Source: Rhizobium indicum (GTDB lineage: Bacteria > Pseudomonadota > Alphaproteobacteria > Rhizobiales > Rhizobiaceae). From it: a DNA stretch of 64,000 nt. Each line of letters opens with the position of its first letter. The first letter of the stretch is position 1. The stretch spans positions 1,798,001-1,862,000 of the forward strand of contig NZ_CP054021.1 in assembly GCF_005862305.2 (NCBI RefSeq), given 5' to 3'. Positions 44,013 to 53,269 of this stretch are shown in pieces. The translations under genes and the position numbers were made by a program. The notes below the pieces were generated by a model. That model searched no databases. It was given only the letters and a program-made list of their open reading frames with translations, and was not told the origin of the DNA.

Positions 44013-44538
44013 TACCGAGCGCTGCAAGGCTCTTGAGCGCCGTTGCCGCGATGCCTTCGATCGTGTCGTCGATATCGACAGTGACGACGCCCAGCTCGCC
44101 GGTCGGCGGTTCCAGCGTCGCCAGCTGACTTTCGAGCAGCGAGGCCGGCATGAAATGTCCCTTGCGCTCGCCCATCCGCTTCATCAGCAACGCTTTGGAA
44201 CCTTCGAGATAGACGAAGAACAGATTGCCGCCGACAGCAGCCCTGAGCCTGTCGCGATAGATGCGCTTCAGCGCCGAGCAGGAGACGATAATGCCCTCGC
44301 TCTTCTCCATCGAGGCTTTCATGTCTTCGCCGATGCGGTCGAGCCAGGGCATCCGGTCCTCATCGGTCAGCGGAATGCCCTTCGACATCTTCTCGACATT
44401 GGCGGCGGGATGGAGCGCATCGCCTTCGACGAAGGTCAGGTGCAGGGCTTCGGCGAGTTTCTCGCCGACGGAGGATTTGCCGCAGCCGCTGACTCCCATG
44501 ACGATGATCGCATGGGATTTGTTCATCTGCTCCGACAT
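44002..44538 (-). CDS. gntK: Gluconokinase
   Basis: The 178-residue kinase has the P-loop IIVMGVSGCGKSSVGEKLA, then FVEGDALHPAANVEKMSKGIPLTDEDRMPWLD, which is diagnostic of thermoresistant gluconokinase, and SCSALKRIYRDRLR. It phosphorylates gluconate to 6-phosphogluconate for the Entner-Doudoroff or pentose phosphate route. A strong TAAGGAGGA stands just before the ATG at 44538. It follows dppF on the same strand by 26 bases and may be read through from the dpp operon. Confidence 0.95.
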   Translation of the reverse strand: MSEQMNKSHAIIVMGVSGCGKSSVGEKLAEALHLTFVEGDALHPAANVEKMSKGIPLTDEDRMPWLDRIGEDMKASMEKSEGIIVSCSALKRIYRDRLRAAVGGNLFFVYLEGSKALLMKRMGERKGHFMPASLLESQLATLEPPTGELGVVTVDIDDTIEGIAATALKSLAALGITG

Positions 44539-44564
44539 GATTCCTCCTTAGCTTGCCTTCCCGC

Positions 44565-45518
44565 TCAATCGAGCGGGAAGTGACAGGCATATTGTTGTGC
44601 ACCCTCTCCACTTAGTTCGGGAGAAACCTGGCGACAATAGTCCTGTGCCTTCCAGCAGCGCGGATTGAAGTGGCAACCCGACGGCGGCTTCAACGGCGAA
44701 GGCAGTTCGCCCTGCAGGCGAATGCGGGTCTTTTCGCGATCGGGATCGGCGATCGGCGTCGCCGACAGCAAGGCTGCCGTATAGGGATGGCGCGGCCGGG
44801 CGAAAACCTCGGCGGCCGGGCCGGTTTCCACAGGACGGCCGAGATACATTACCATCACCTCGTCGGCGATATGATGGACGACGGACAGGCCGTGCGAGAT
44901 GAAGAGATAGGCAAGCCCCATCTCCTTCTGCAGGTCCATCAACAGGTTCAGCACCTGCGCCTGGATCGACAGGTCAAGCGCCGAAACCGGTTCGTCGAGC
45001 ACCAGCACCTTCGGCCGCAGCATCAGGGCGCGGGCAATGGCGATGCGTTGGCGCTGGCCGCCCGAGAACATATGGGGATAGCGGCCATAATGCTCCGGCC
45101 GCAGACCGACGCGGGCCATCATCTCCTCCACCTTGCGGCGGCGGGCGGCGGCGTCGAGACTGGTGTTGATCTTCAGCGGCTCTTCGAGGATCGAGCCGAC
45201 CTTCTGGCGCGGGTTGAGCGAGCCGTAGGGGTTCTGGAAGACGATCTGCACCTGGCTGCGCAGGCTGCGATCGCCGACATGGGCGGGCTTGCCGTCGATC
45301 AGCAATTGCCCCGATGTCGGATTCTCGATCATCGTGACCAGACGGGCGAGCGTCGACTTGCCACAGCCGGATTCGCCGACGACGGCGAGCGTCTTGCCGG
45401 AATGCAGGCTGAAGCTGACGCCGTTCAGCGCCTTGACCGTGGCATCGGCTTTGAAGAGGCCGCGGTTGACGGTGTAGAAGCGGGCGAGATCCCTGCCCTC
45501 GAGAACAGCGCCCGTCAT
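44565..45518 (-). CDS. dppF: Dipeptide/oligopeptide ABC transporter ATPase DppF
   Basis: The 317-residue ATPase has Walker A GESGCGKST, signature SGGQRQRIAIARAL, Walker B VLVLDEPVSALD and the oligo_HPY tail [11 protein letters not shown] with a Cys-rich end (FNPRCWKAQDYCRQ) resembling the FeS-binding tail of this family. It powers uptake with DppD. It overlaps the dppD stop by ATGA. In R. leguminosarum the Dpp system is reported to take up delta-aminolevulinic acid as well as peptides. Confidence 0.93.
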   Translation of the reverse strand: MTGAVLEGRDLARFYTVNRGLFKADATVKALNGVSFSLHSGKTLAVVGESGCGKSTLARLVTMIENPTSGQLLIDGKPAHVGDRSLRSQVQIVFQNPYGSLNPRQKVGSILEEPLKINTSLDAAARRRKVEEMMARVGLRPEHYGRYPHMFSGGQRQRIAIARALMLRPKVLVLDEPVSALDLSIQAQVLNLLMDLQKEMGLAYLFISHGLSVVHHIADEVMVMYLGRPVETGPAAEVFARPRHPYTAALLSATPIADPDREKTRIRLQGELPSPLKPPSGCHFNPRCWKAQDYCRQVSPELSGEGAQQYACHFPLD

Positions 45519-46531
45519 ACGAGATCTCCTGCAGTTTCAACGGCCATGATGCCGGGGTGCCCGAGCGGCTTGCCGTCCTTCAAAGGATAGTTGCAGAGCG
45601 CCAGTCCAAGCTCCGGTCCCTGACGGACGACACCGCGATCGCACTCGACCGTGGCAAAGCCGCAGCGCGGCGCGAAGAGACAGCCTGTCGGGCGACCGTG
45701 CTGGCCGGGAACGACACCGGCGATCGAGGGAAGACGCTGGCCGACCTTGGCGCGCTCCGGCAGGGCGGCGAGGAGGGCTGCGGTATAGGGATGATGCGGA
45801 TCGCGAAACAGCGCCCTTACCGGCTGTTCCTCGACCTTCTGGCCGGCATATTGCACCTGCACGCGTTCGGCGGTTTCAGCAACGACCCCCATGTCGTGGG
45901 TGATCAGCACCAGCGCCATGCCCTGCTCCTTCTGCAGGCGAACGAGCAGATCGAGGATCTGTGCCTGGATCGTCACGTCGAGCGCAGTCGTCGGCTCGTC
46001 GGCGATCAGGAGCTTCGGATTGCAGGCGAGCGCCATGGCGATCATGACGCGCTGGCTCATGCCGCCGGACATCTGATGCGGGAAGTTCGACAGGCGCTCT
46101 TCCGGCGCCGGAATGCCGACGAGGTTGAGCAGTTCGATCGAGCGCTGGCGGCGCTCCTTGCGGTTGAGGCCCATATGAAAGCGCAGGGTCTCGCCGAGCT
46201 GAAAGCCGACGGTGAAGCACGGGTTGAGGCTCGACATTGGCTCCTGGAAGATCATCGCCATATCCTTGCCGATGATCCTGCGGCGCTGGCGGGCGGAGAT
46301 GCCGCGCAGGTCCTTGCCATCGAACTGCATCCGGTCGGCGGTGATCCTCGCCGTCCAGGGCAGAAGCCCCATCAGGGCCAGCATGGCCACGGATTTACCC
46401 GAGCCGGATTCGCCGACGACCGACAGGATCTCGCCCTTGTCGCAGGCAAGCGATACGCCGTCGACGGCCCGGAAGAGACCGGAAGAGGTCTGGAATTCGA
46501 CCGTCAGATTTTCAATCTCGAGGAGTGACAT
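45515..46531 (-). CDS. dppD: Dipeptide/oligopeptide ABC transporter ATPase DppD
   Basis: The 338-residue ATPase has [42 protein letters not shown] and the oligo_HPY end [17 protein letters not shown], followed by a Cys-containing tail ([14 protein letters not shown]). It works with DppF at the inner face of the permease. ATG 46531 shares one base with the dppC stop (TGATG); a GTG one codon upstream is possible. Confidence 0.93.
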   Translation of the reverse strand: MSLLEIENLTVEFQTSSGLFRAVDGVSLACDKGEILSVVGESGSGKSVAMLALMGLLPWTARITADRMQFDGKDLRGISARQRRRIIGKDMAMIFQEPMSSLNPCFTVGFQLGETLRFHMGLNRKERRQRSIELLNLVGIPAPEERLSNFPHQMSGGMSQRVMIAMALACNPKLLIADEPTTALDVTIQAQILDLLVRLQKEQGMALVLITHDMGVVAETAERVQVQYAGQKVEEQPVRALFRDPHHPYTAALLAALPERAKVGQRLPSIAGVVPGQHGRPTGCLFAPRCGFATVECDRGVVRQGPELGLALCNYPLKDGKPLGHPGIMAVETAGDLV

Positions 46532-47421
46532 CACGACCTCTTCAGTTTGGGATCGAGCGCGTCGCGCAGGCCGTCACCCATCAGGTTGATGGCGAGAACG
46601 GTGATGAGGATGGCAAGACCCGGGAATGTCACCACCCACCAGGCGCGCGAGATGAACTCACGGGATTCGGCCAGCATCGTTCCCCATTCGGGTGTCGGCG
46701 GCTGGGCGCCCATGCCGAGAAAGCCGAGCGCGGCGGCATCGAGAATCGCCGCCGAGAAGGCGAGCGTCGCCTGAACGATCAGTGGCCCAAGACAGTTCGG
46801 CAAGATCGTCTTGAACATCAACCGGAAGGTGCCGGCACCGGCGACGCGCGAGGCGATCACATATTCCTTCTCACGCTCTGAAATGACCGAGGCCCGCGTC
46901 AGCCGGACGAAATGCGGCTGGTTGACCAGCGAAATCGCGATCATCGCATTGGTGAGACCGGGTCCCAGCACGGCCACCAGAACGAGAGCCAGCAGCAGCG
47001 ACGGGAAAGCCAGGATGATGTCCATCAGGCGCATGATTGCCGTATCGATCTTGCCGCGGAAAAATCCGGCAACGAGGCCGATCAGGACGCCTGAAATGAC
47101 CGAAAGCGTGACGACGACGACGCCGATGAAGAGCGAGAACCGCGCGCCATAGATCAGGCGCGAGAGGATATCGCGGCCGACAGCATCCGTTCCGAGCGGG
47201 AAGGAGGCGCTGCCCGCCTCCATCCAGAACGGCACGGCGAGCAGCACCGCACGGTTCTGCTCGTTCGGCTGATGTGGCGCAAAGAGCGGCGCAAGGATTG
47301 CGACGACCAGGATGATGGTGAAAACCACGAGGCCGATGACGGCGCCCTTGTTGCGGGAGAAATAATGCCAGAACTCCGCAAGAGCGGATGGCTGGCCGGT
47401 TTTGACGGTGACCGTGCTCAT
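46531..47421 (-). CDS. dppC: Dipeptide ABC transporter permease DppC
   Basis: The 296-residue permease has an N-terminal helix (GAVIGLVVFTIILVVAILAPLFAP) and FPLGTDAVGRDILSRLIYGAR, a motif of DppC/OppC. VISEREKEYVIASRVAGAGTFRLMFKTILPNCLGPLIV is the EAA loop contacting the ATPases. About six membrane helices are visible. It follows dppB by 9 bases. Confidence 0.94.
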   Translation of the reverse strand: MSTVTVKTGQPSALAEFWHYFSRNKGAVIGLVVFTIILVVAILAPLFAPHQPNEQNRAVLLAVPFWMEAGSASFPLGTDAVGRDILSRLIYGARFSLFIGVVVVTLSVISGVLIGLVAGFFRGKIDTAIMRLMDIILAFPSLLLALVLVAVLGPGLTNAMIAISLVNQPHFVRLTRASVISEREKEYVIASRVAGAGTFRLMFKTILPNCLGPLIVQATLAFSAAILDAAALGFLGMGAQPPTPEWGTMLAESREFISRAWWVVTFPGLAILITVLAINLMGDGLRDALDPKLKRS

Positions 47422-47430
47422 GGACCGCTC

Positions 47431-48435
47431 CTAATGACGAATGCGCGGATTGATGAAGCCATAGAGAACATCAACAATCAGATTGACCAGCATGATGACG
47501 CCGGCGATCAGCAGAAGACCACCCTGGACCACGGCATAATCGCGCTTGAAGACCGAATCGACCATCCATTTGCCGATGCCCGGCCAGGAGAAGATCGTCT
47601 CGGTGAGGATGGCGCCGGCTAGAAGAACGCCAATCTGCAGACCGATCGTGGTGATGACAGGGATCATTGCGTTGCGCAGCGCATGCACGCCGACGACGCG
47701 CAGCGGCTTCAGGCCTTTCGAGCGCGCGGTGCGGACATAGTCCTCACCCAGAACTTCGAGCATCGCCGAACGCGTCTGGCGCGCGATGACGGCGAGCGGG
47801 ATGGTCGCCAGCACGATGGTCGGCAGAATGAGGTAGCTGACGGCTGAGGCGAAGGCTCCCTTCTGGCCCGACAGCAGGCTGTCGACAAGCATGAATCCGG
47901 TGACCGGCTTGAAGAAATACATCAGCGAGATGCGGCCGGAAACCGGCGTCCAGCCGAGATAGCCGGAGAAGAAGATGATGAGCAGCAGACCCCACCAGAA
48001 AATCGGCATGGAATAACCGATGAGGGCAACACCCATCACGCTCTGATCGAACCACGTGCCTCGCTTGACGGCCGCAAAAACGCCGGCGGGCACGCCAAGA
48101 CAGACGGCGATAATGATGGCACAGAGCGAAAGCTCCAGTGTTGCCGGGAACAATGTGAAGAACTCGCCGAGAACGGGCCGCTTGGTGACGATCGAGGTGC
48201 CGAGATCGCCTTGCAGCACTTTTCCGAGATAATCGAAATACTGCACATATATGGGCCTGTCGAAACCGAGATCGTGCATGATCTGGGCGTGACGTTCCGG
48301 CGCCATCACACGTTCACCCGACAAAAGCATGACGGGGTCGCCGGGGATCATGCGGATGAACGAGAAGGCTATTAGCGAAACGCCAAGGAATGTCGGGATC
48401 AGCACCGCGAGGCGGCCGATGAAAAAACGCAACAT
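47431..48435 (-). CDS. dppB: Dipeptide ABC transporter permease DppB
   Basis: The 334-residue permease has the DppB start FFIGRLAVLIPTFLGVSLIAF, FIRMIPGDPVMLL, and the EAA loop VLGEDYVRTARSKGLKPLRVVGVHALRNAMIPVIT, with ETIFSWPGIGKWMVDSVFKRDYAVVQGG near the end. It makes the channel with DppC. A perfect 12-bp hairpin lies between dppA and this gene. Confidence 0.94.
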   Translation of the reverse strand: MLRFFIGRLAVLIPTFLGVSLIAFSFIRMIPGDPVMLLSGERVMAPERHAQIMHDLGFDRPIYVQYFDYLGKVLQGDLGTSIVTKRPVLGEFFTLFPATLELSLCAIIIAVCLGVPAGVFAAVKRGTWFDQSVMGVALIGYSMPIFWWGLLLIIFFSGYLGWTPVSGRISLMYFFKPVTGFMLVDSLLSGQKGAFASAVSYLILPTIVLATIPLAVIARQTRSAMLEVLGEDYVRTARSKGLKPLRVVGVHALRNAMIPVITTIGLQIGVLLAGAILTETIFSWPGIGKWMVDSVFKRDYAVVQGGLLLIAGVIMLVNLIVDVLYGFINPRIRH

Positions 48436-48455
48436 AGCAGGTTTTCCAATAGTTT

Positions 48456-48483
48456 CCGGCGGTCAGGGGAACCTGACCGCCGG
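48456..48483 (-). promoter_or_regulatory. Hairpin between dppA and dppB
   Basis: CCGGCGGTCAGG (48456-48467), loop GGAA and CCTGACCGCCGG (48472-48483) form a perfect stem. No T-run follows on the minus strand, so it is unlikely to end transcription fully. Such stems after a binding-protein gene usually protect the upstream mRNA and let the SBP be made in excess over the permeases. Confidence 0.7.
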
Positions 48484-48522
48484 CCGCACCCGGCGTTGAC
48501 CGGGCAGTTTACAGATTTTTTA

Positions 48523-50118
48523 TTATTCGGAAATGTCCACACCGTCGAAGCGGTGAATTCCGAGCGGGTCCATGAAGAAGCCCGAGACCTTCTTGCTCAT
48601 CGGAACGAAGACCAATGAGTGGTCGAGCGTATTCCAGGGAGCTTCCTTCTTGAAGATCAGCTGAGCCTGTTCATAGGCCTTCGTGCGCTCGGCGACGTCG
48701 GCCGTCTGCTTGGCCTTCGTCATCAGATCGTCGAATTCCTTGTTGCACCACTGAGCGCGGTTGTTGCCGCCGACAGCGTCGCAGCCAAGCAACGTATCCA
48801 TGAAGTTGTCAGGGTCGCCATTGTCGCCGGTCCAGCCGAGGATGACGGCACCGTCGCGATTCTTGTCGGACGAGAGCTTCAGATATTCGGCCCATTCATG
48901 AGTGACGATTTCCGCATCGACGCCGACCTTGGCCAAGTCGGCCTGCATCAATTCTGCGGCGCGGCGCGCGTTCAACATGTACGGACGCGAAACCGGCATC
49001 GCCCAGATCTTCATCTTCAGATCCTTGACGCCGGCATCTGCCAGCATCTTCTTCGACGCATCGGGATCGTACTTGTCGTCTACGACGGCATCGTTATAGG
49101 ACCACATCGTCGGCGGGATCGGGTTCTTGGCAACGGCTGCGGCACCCTGGAAGACGGCGTCGACGATCGCCTGCTTGTTGATCGCCATGTTCAGCGCCTT
49201 GCGGACTTCGGCCTTGTCGAAGGGAGCAATCAAGGTGTTGTAGGCGAGATACGAAACGTTCAGGCCGGCTTGCTCGAGCACGGTCAGGTTTTCGTCCTTC
49301 TTGAGTTCGGCGACGTCAGCCGCATTCGGATACGGAATGAGGTGGCATTCGCCGGCCTTCAGCTTCTGCGCGCGGACGGCAGCATCAGAGGTGATCGCGA
49401 AAACCAGATCGTCGATCTTTTCCTTGCCCTTGAAATAGGTTTCGTTCGCCTTGTAGCGGATAACGGCATCCGGCTGATAGGCGACGAAGGTGAACGGGCC
49501 GGTGCCGAGCGGCTGCTGGTTCAGCTGCGCCATCTTGCCGTCGGCGGCGAGCTTGTCGGCATATTCCTTGGAGACGATCGAGGCGAAGTCCATGGCGAGG
49601 TCGGCGAGGAACGGCGCTTCGGGATGGTTGAGCGTGAACTTGACGGTGAGGTCATCGACCTTCTCGATCGACTTGATCAACTCCGGGAAGCCCATGCCGG
49701 CAGCATATTCGTAAGAGCCGCCCTCGACATACTTGTTCCACGGATTGTCAGCCTTGAGCTGGCGCTCGAACGAGAAGATGACGTCGTCGGCATTGAAGTC
49801 ACGCGTCGGCGTGAAGAAGTCGGTGGTCTGGTACTTGACGCCCGGATGAAGCTTGAAGGTGTATTCCTTGCCGTCGGCCGAAACGCTCCAGCTGTCGGCC
49901 AGGCCCGGCTCGATCTCGGTGCCGCCATGCTTGAATTCGACGAGACGGCTATAGACCGTACGCGACGACGCGTCGAAGGTCGTGCCTGCCGTGTAGAGGC
50001 TCGGGTCGAAGCCTTCCGGCGAGCCCTCGGAGCAATAAACAAGGGTCTTGGACCAGGCCGACGTCGCCATGACGGAAATCAGGGCCGTCGCTGCCAGGAG
50101 GACAGAGATCTTTTTCAT
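48523..50118 (-). CDS. dppA: Dipeptide (and probably ALA/haem) ABC transporter binding protein DppA
   Basis: The 531-residue family-5 solute-binding protein has a signal peptide (MKKISVLLAATALISVMATS, then AWS) and KTLVYCSEGSPEGFDPSLYT, like DppA. It continues with SRTVYSRLVEF, PLGTGPFTFVAYQPDAVIRY and NRAQWCNKEFDDLM, family marks. It is the first gene of dppABCDF, facing away from rirA's terminator. ATG 50118 is chosen for the signal peptide and GGGAAAC upstream. Confidence 0.94.
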   Translation of the reverse strand: MKKISVLLAATALISVMATSAWSKTLVYCSEGSPEGFDPSLYTAGTTFDASSRTVYSRLVEFKHGGTEIEPGLADSWSVSADGKEYTFKLHPGVKYQTTDFFTPTRDFNADDVIFSFERQLKADNPWNKYVEGGSYEYAAGMGFPELIKSIEKVDDLTVKFTLNHPEAPFLADLAMDFASIVSKEYADKLAADGKMAQLNQQPLGTGPFTFVAYQPDAVIRYKANETYFKGKEKIDDLVFAITSDAAVRAQKLKAGECHLIPYPNAADVAELKKDENLTVLEQAGLNVSYLAYNTLIAPFDKAEVRKALNMAINKQAIVDAVFQGAAAVAKNPIPPTMWSYNDAVVDDKYDPDASKKMLADAGVKDLKMKIWAMPVSRPYMLNARRAAELMQADLAKVGVDAEIVTHEWAEYLKLSSDKNRDGAVILGWTGDNGDPDNFMDTLLGCDAVGGNNRAQWCNKEFDDLMTKAKQTADVAERTKAYEQAQLIFKKEAPWNTLDHSLVFVPMSKKVSGFFMDPLGIHRFDGVDISE

Positions 50119-50389
50119 AATATTGTTTCCCGGTTGTTCTTCTTGATGTTTGGAGATCGTAGAATGCATCTCGATCGACGGTTGATGGAACGATATTTAT
50201 CTACTGAAAGCAACGGGCTATGCAGAAAAATTTTCCAGCTGGACAATTTTAGAAATTTTCAGTCAAAAATCAGCCGCATTTGGAAATATTCGGACAAAAA
50301 TGACCAAAATTTTGTCGCATTTGGTATAAAAGCGCGCCCATCGCGACATGCAACCGGCATTTCCCAGCATTCGGAGGCCGATGAGACGC
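50119..50389 (-). promoter_or_regulatory. dppA upstream region with direct repeats
   Basis: This AT-rich stretch holds no gene. CGCATTTGG occurs twice, at 50275-50283 and 50316-50324, 41 bases apart (about four helix turns), and a GGACAA motif recurs at 50241 and 50292. Such spacing suits a regulator binding on one face of the DNA near the dppA promoter. I see no TGA-N9-TCA iron box in it. Confidence 0.4.
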
Positions 50390-50430
50390 CTGCAAAAACA
50401 AAAACCGCGGTTGCCAGGGCAACCGCGGTT
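50390..50430 (-). terminator. Intrinsic terminator of rirA
   Basis: AACCGCGGTTGCC (50403-50415) and GGCAACCGCGGTT (50418-50430) form a perfect 13-bp stem. On the minus strand it is followed by the T-rich TTTTTGTTTTTG (50390-50402). It is 25 bases past the rirA stop, separating rirA from dpp. Confidence 0.88.
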
Positions 50431-50454
50431 CAGAAGCAAATTCTGATCTTTAAA

Positions 50455-50937
50455 TCAGGCGGCGGGGGCAACGATCGCGGGTTTGCGATATGCCGGCTCG
50501 CCGGTGATTCCGAGAAGGAAATTGATCTGCGGACGCGCCTTGACGAGGTCGTCAATGGAGTATTCCGAAAGCACTGCAAAGAAGGCGTTGAGCGCCTTGC
50601 GCAGCGCCGAATTCAAACCGCAGCTGTCGACCAGCGGGCACTCGACCTCACCGTCATCCTCGAAGCATTCGGCCATGGCGAAGCTGTCTTCCGTCACCCG
50701 AACGACGTCGAAAAGACTAATGTCGGCGGCCGGTTTGCCCAAGCGCACGCCGCCGTTGCGACCGCGCACGGTTTCGACCAGACCCGCCTTGTTGAGCGGC
50801 TGGAGGATCTTGAAAAGAAAGAGCTCGGAAACGCCATAGGCCCTGGCGATTTCCGGAATCCGGCTCAAGTGTCCGTCGTTGGCAGCACAATACATCAACA
50901 TGCGAACCGCATAGTTGGTCTGCTTCGTCAACCGCAT
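50455..50937 (-). CDS. rirA: Rrf2-family iron-responsive regulator RirA
   Basis: The 160-residue protein closely matches rhizobial RirA: RLTKQTNYAVRMLMYCAAN, a winged helix (IPEIARAYGVSELFLFKILQPL), VRGRNGGVRLGK and three FeS Cys in AECF...EC...SC (91, 100, 106). RirA carries a 4Fe-4S cluster and represses iron uptake genes when iron is sufficient. The cysteine spacing has one more residue than the 91/99/105 I recall for R. leguminosarum. It has its own terminator and a candidate iron box in its leader. Confidence 0.92.
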   Translation of the reverse strand: MRLTKQTNYAVRMLMYCAANDGHLSRIPEIARAYGVSELFLFKILQPLNKAGLVETVRGRNGGVRLGKPAADISLFDVVRVTEDSFAMAECFEDDGEVECPLVDSCGLNSALRKALNAFFAVLSEYSIDDLVKARPQINFLLGITGEPAYRKPAIVAPAA

Positions 50938-50947
50938 GCCATTCTCC

Positions 50948-50962
50948 TGACTCGTCTGTTCA
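50948..50962. promoter_or_regulatory. Candidate iron-responsive operator (TGA-N9-TCA)
   Basis: TGA, nine bases, TCA lies 10 bases from the rirA start and abuts the AGGAGA ribosome site at 50942-50947. It fits the IRO motif proposed for RirA targets in Rhizobium. Chance occurrence is about 1 in 4096 positions, so the site is suggestive only. Confidence 0.45.
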
Positions 50963-51045
50963 GACCTATATAGGCGGTTTGCTAGTTTTGAACAATTCCA
51001 AAATATGAAATTCGCATTCAGCTTATGAGGCCATTTGCCGCGACG

Positions 51046-52101
51046 TCAATCCCGCTTCAGGATCTCGACGTAATCCAGAATCGCCTGCTTGCGCTCGGGC
51101 GTGCCTGGATGAGTGGACAGCATGCTGGTGCGGGAGTGGTCGCCGAGCTTGGTCTCCAGCAGATCGAAAAATCTGGCGATCGCGACGGGATCCATGCCGG
51201 CCTTGCGCATCAGTTCGACCGAGCGCCGGTCGGCCTCAGCCTCGGCACCGCGAGAATAGGACAATGCGAGCAGGCCGCCGCCTTGCGTCAGGATGTCCTC
51301 GACGCCGGAGCCGATATCGCCGGCAATCAGCATGACGAGACCGGCGACGCCCGCGGCCCGATAGAGCTGCCTGAGGCTGTGCTTGTATTCGACATGGCCG
51401 ATCTCGTGTGCGAGAACGCCTGTTATCATCTCGTCGTCGCCACCCGCCAATTCGATCAACTGGTCGGTGAGGACGATATTGCCGTCGGGAAGCGCGAAGG
51501 CATTGGGACCGATCAAACCGCCATTGCGAAAATTCAGGACATAGCGGTCGGCGCCGCCTTCGGCATTGGCCGCCACCTTTCGGAAGCGATCGGCGATTTC
51601 GGCCTGCCGGATCTCCTTTATGTGGCTTGGAGACAGCGCCGTCGTATCAAGCGTGTTGAGAGCGCCATAGGACATCATCTCAGAGACGACAGGCGGCGTC
51701 ACGAAGATGGCGACTTCGACGAGCGCCGGCAGCGCATAACGATAGATTCCGACGGCAAGCAGAACGACCGCGACCGCGAAGACGAAGATGCGGGGATGAA
51801 ACTCTTCAAGCCGATGCACCCATCCGCTTTTGCCGCCAGCGCGAAGAAAGGCATCGATTGCGTCATTGTCGGCGCTCTCGAAGACCGAACCGTCGGTAAA
51901 GACCGCACGCCGGGGGATCGATCCGACGCGCGCCGTAAAGGAGACCTTTCCGATGGCGCCATCGGAAAGAGCCGCATCTTCCGCGGTCACGGCGATGAGG
52001 CGCCCGCCCCGCGACAGCAGGCGGGCGGGAACGGCGGCGCTCGAATGCGGCGGATACCATTCCCCCGTCGCGATGGTTTCTCCGTCAGAAACCAAAATCA
52101 A
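51046..52101 (-). CDS. M48-family zinc metalloprotease
   Basis: The 351-residue protein has one membrane helix (IFVFAVAVVLLAVGIYRYAL, about 107-126) and then an M48 domain: VLAHEIGHVEYKH (HExxH, His232), ALSYSRGAEAEADRRSVELM (third zinc ligand Glu) and STHPGTPERKQAI. The N-terminal 100 residues contain a beta-rich domain of unknown role. TTG 52101 is the only usable start, overlapping the DUF898 gene by 17 bases. The pair DUF898-M48 is recurrent in alphaproteobacteria as I recall and suggests a joint envelope quality-control role. Confidence 0.87.
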   Translation of the reverse strand: MILVSDGETIATGEWYPPHSSAAVPARLLSRGGRLIAVTAEDAALSDGAIGKVSFTARVGSIPRRAVFTDGSVFESADNDAIDAFLRAGGKSGWVHRLEEFHPRIFVFAVAVVLLAVGIYRYALPALVEVAIFVTPPVVSEMMSYGALNTLDTTALSPSHIKEIRQAEIADRFRKVAANAEGGADRYVLNFRNGGLIGPNAFALPDGNIVLTDQLIELAGGDDEMITGVLAHEIGHVEYKHSLRQLYRAAGVAGLVMLIAGDIGSGVEDILTQGGGLLALSYSRGAEAEADRRSVELMRKAGMDPVAIARFFDLLETKLGDHSRTSMLSTHPGTPERKQAILDYVEILKRD

Positions 52102-53167
52102 GCCCTTCCATGCTCATATATTCCGAACCGACGGCAGTGCCGCTGGCTTCAAACTGCGTAAAGACCTCGCCGATCTCGCCTTCGATGCGGATCGCTGTGT
52201 GCTCGGTGACATAACGCGCCAGCCGAACCGCCGCCCAAGGGCGCATCAGGCCGAGGGTAAGCACCGTCACCACGACGTTCGATATGGCGATCCAGGCATA
52301 GCGTGCACGGGAAAGATCGCTCCGCAAGACATGCCGGCCGTCGATCCGTGTCGACGACCAGACGATGTTGTGGACAGCCGCCCGATAGATGAGACCGGCA
52401 AGGCCGTAGATGATGATGAGGCCGAAGACGACCAGATACATTCCCGACACCACCATGAAGATAAGTGGATCACTCTCAACCGAGCTGGCATCAGAAGCCT
52501 GTATCCCGACGACTATGATCGCAATCAAGGCAGAGAGCACGACCGCGCCCAGCACGACCATCACGGCCGGGATGACAAGCGCGCCGTAAAGCGCGCCGAG
52601 CTTGGGATCGGTATCGAAAGGCCGGTTGCCGTAGCGGAGATTGTTGAAAATGTAGCGGTTGAGCCAGCGGCTGGCGAAGGGCGCAAGCAAACCCAGCGAC
52701 AGGACGGCGACGAGGCTTCCGAGCATGACGGAGACGAAGGCGCCGCCGGCGGAGCCGGTGAAATCAAATCGGACGTTGCGGTAGCTGGTTACGCGGGCGT
52801 TGAAACGAAGGCCCCTCACGATCAGCCAGGGAAGTGCGATGAGGATGAGGACCGTGGTTACTAGCGAGAACAGCGGATGAATCACCGCCAGAATGTTGGC
52901 AACGATAACGAAGGCCACCACAATGAGGCGGCCGATAAAGATCTGCATGCCGGTGGCGTGATATTCGAAACTACGGCCGAGCAGGACGGTGTTGCCGTAG
53001 AAATAACGATTGCGCCGCACCTTCGCCCAGGCCGAATAGATGCCAAGCGTTACGATCGTCAGAAGAACGTTGACGATCCAGATGCCGAAATATTCCGATG
53101 CCGTGCCGGTGAACCTTGCACGCTCGAATGCGTTCGCCGCGGCGCCCGCGGACACTCGATTATCCAT
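52085..53167 (-). CDS. DUF898 (YjgN-like) membrane protein
   Basis: The 360-residue protein has about eight membrane helices in two repeats. FTGTASEYFGIWIVNVLLTIVTLGIYSAWAKVRRNRYFYGNT is the classic DUF898 opening, and it recurs near the C-terminus as WIAISNVVVTVLTLGLMRPWAAVRLARYVTEHT. Function is unknown. GGGGGAAG before ATG 53167 sets the start. It is translationally coupled to the M48 protease gene. Confidence 0.9.
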   Translation of the reverse strand: MDNRVSAGAAANAFERARFTGTASEYFGIWIVNVLLTIVTLGIYSAWAKVRRNRYFYGNTVLLGRSFEYHATGMQIFIGRLIVVAFVIVANILAVIHPLFSLVTTVLILIALPWLIVRGLRFNARVTSYRNVRFDFTGSAGGAFVSVMLGSLVAVLSLGLLAPFASRWLNRYIFNNLRYGNRPFDTDPKLGALYGALVIPAVMVVLGAVVLSALIAIIVVGIQASDASSVESDPLIFMVVSGMYLVVFGLIIIYGLAGLIYRAAVHNIVWSSTRIDGRHVLRSDLSRARYAWIAISNVVVTVLTLGLMRPWAAVRLARYVTEHTAIRIEGEIGEVFTQFEASGTAVGSEYMSMEGLDFGF

Positions 53168-53269
53168 ATTTGCTTCCCCCAAAGCGTAACAAGCCCACCG
53201 GCTCATGACGGGAATCACGCGACCGGCAGCTCATCTGAAAGCAAATCCGGCAAAAATCAACAACTTAGA

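Noticed and set aside
48619..50973. 784-codon plus-strand frame covering dppA and rirA
   Set aside because: It reads through antisense of two well-identified genes and shows no family motif.
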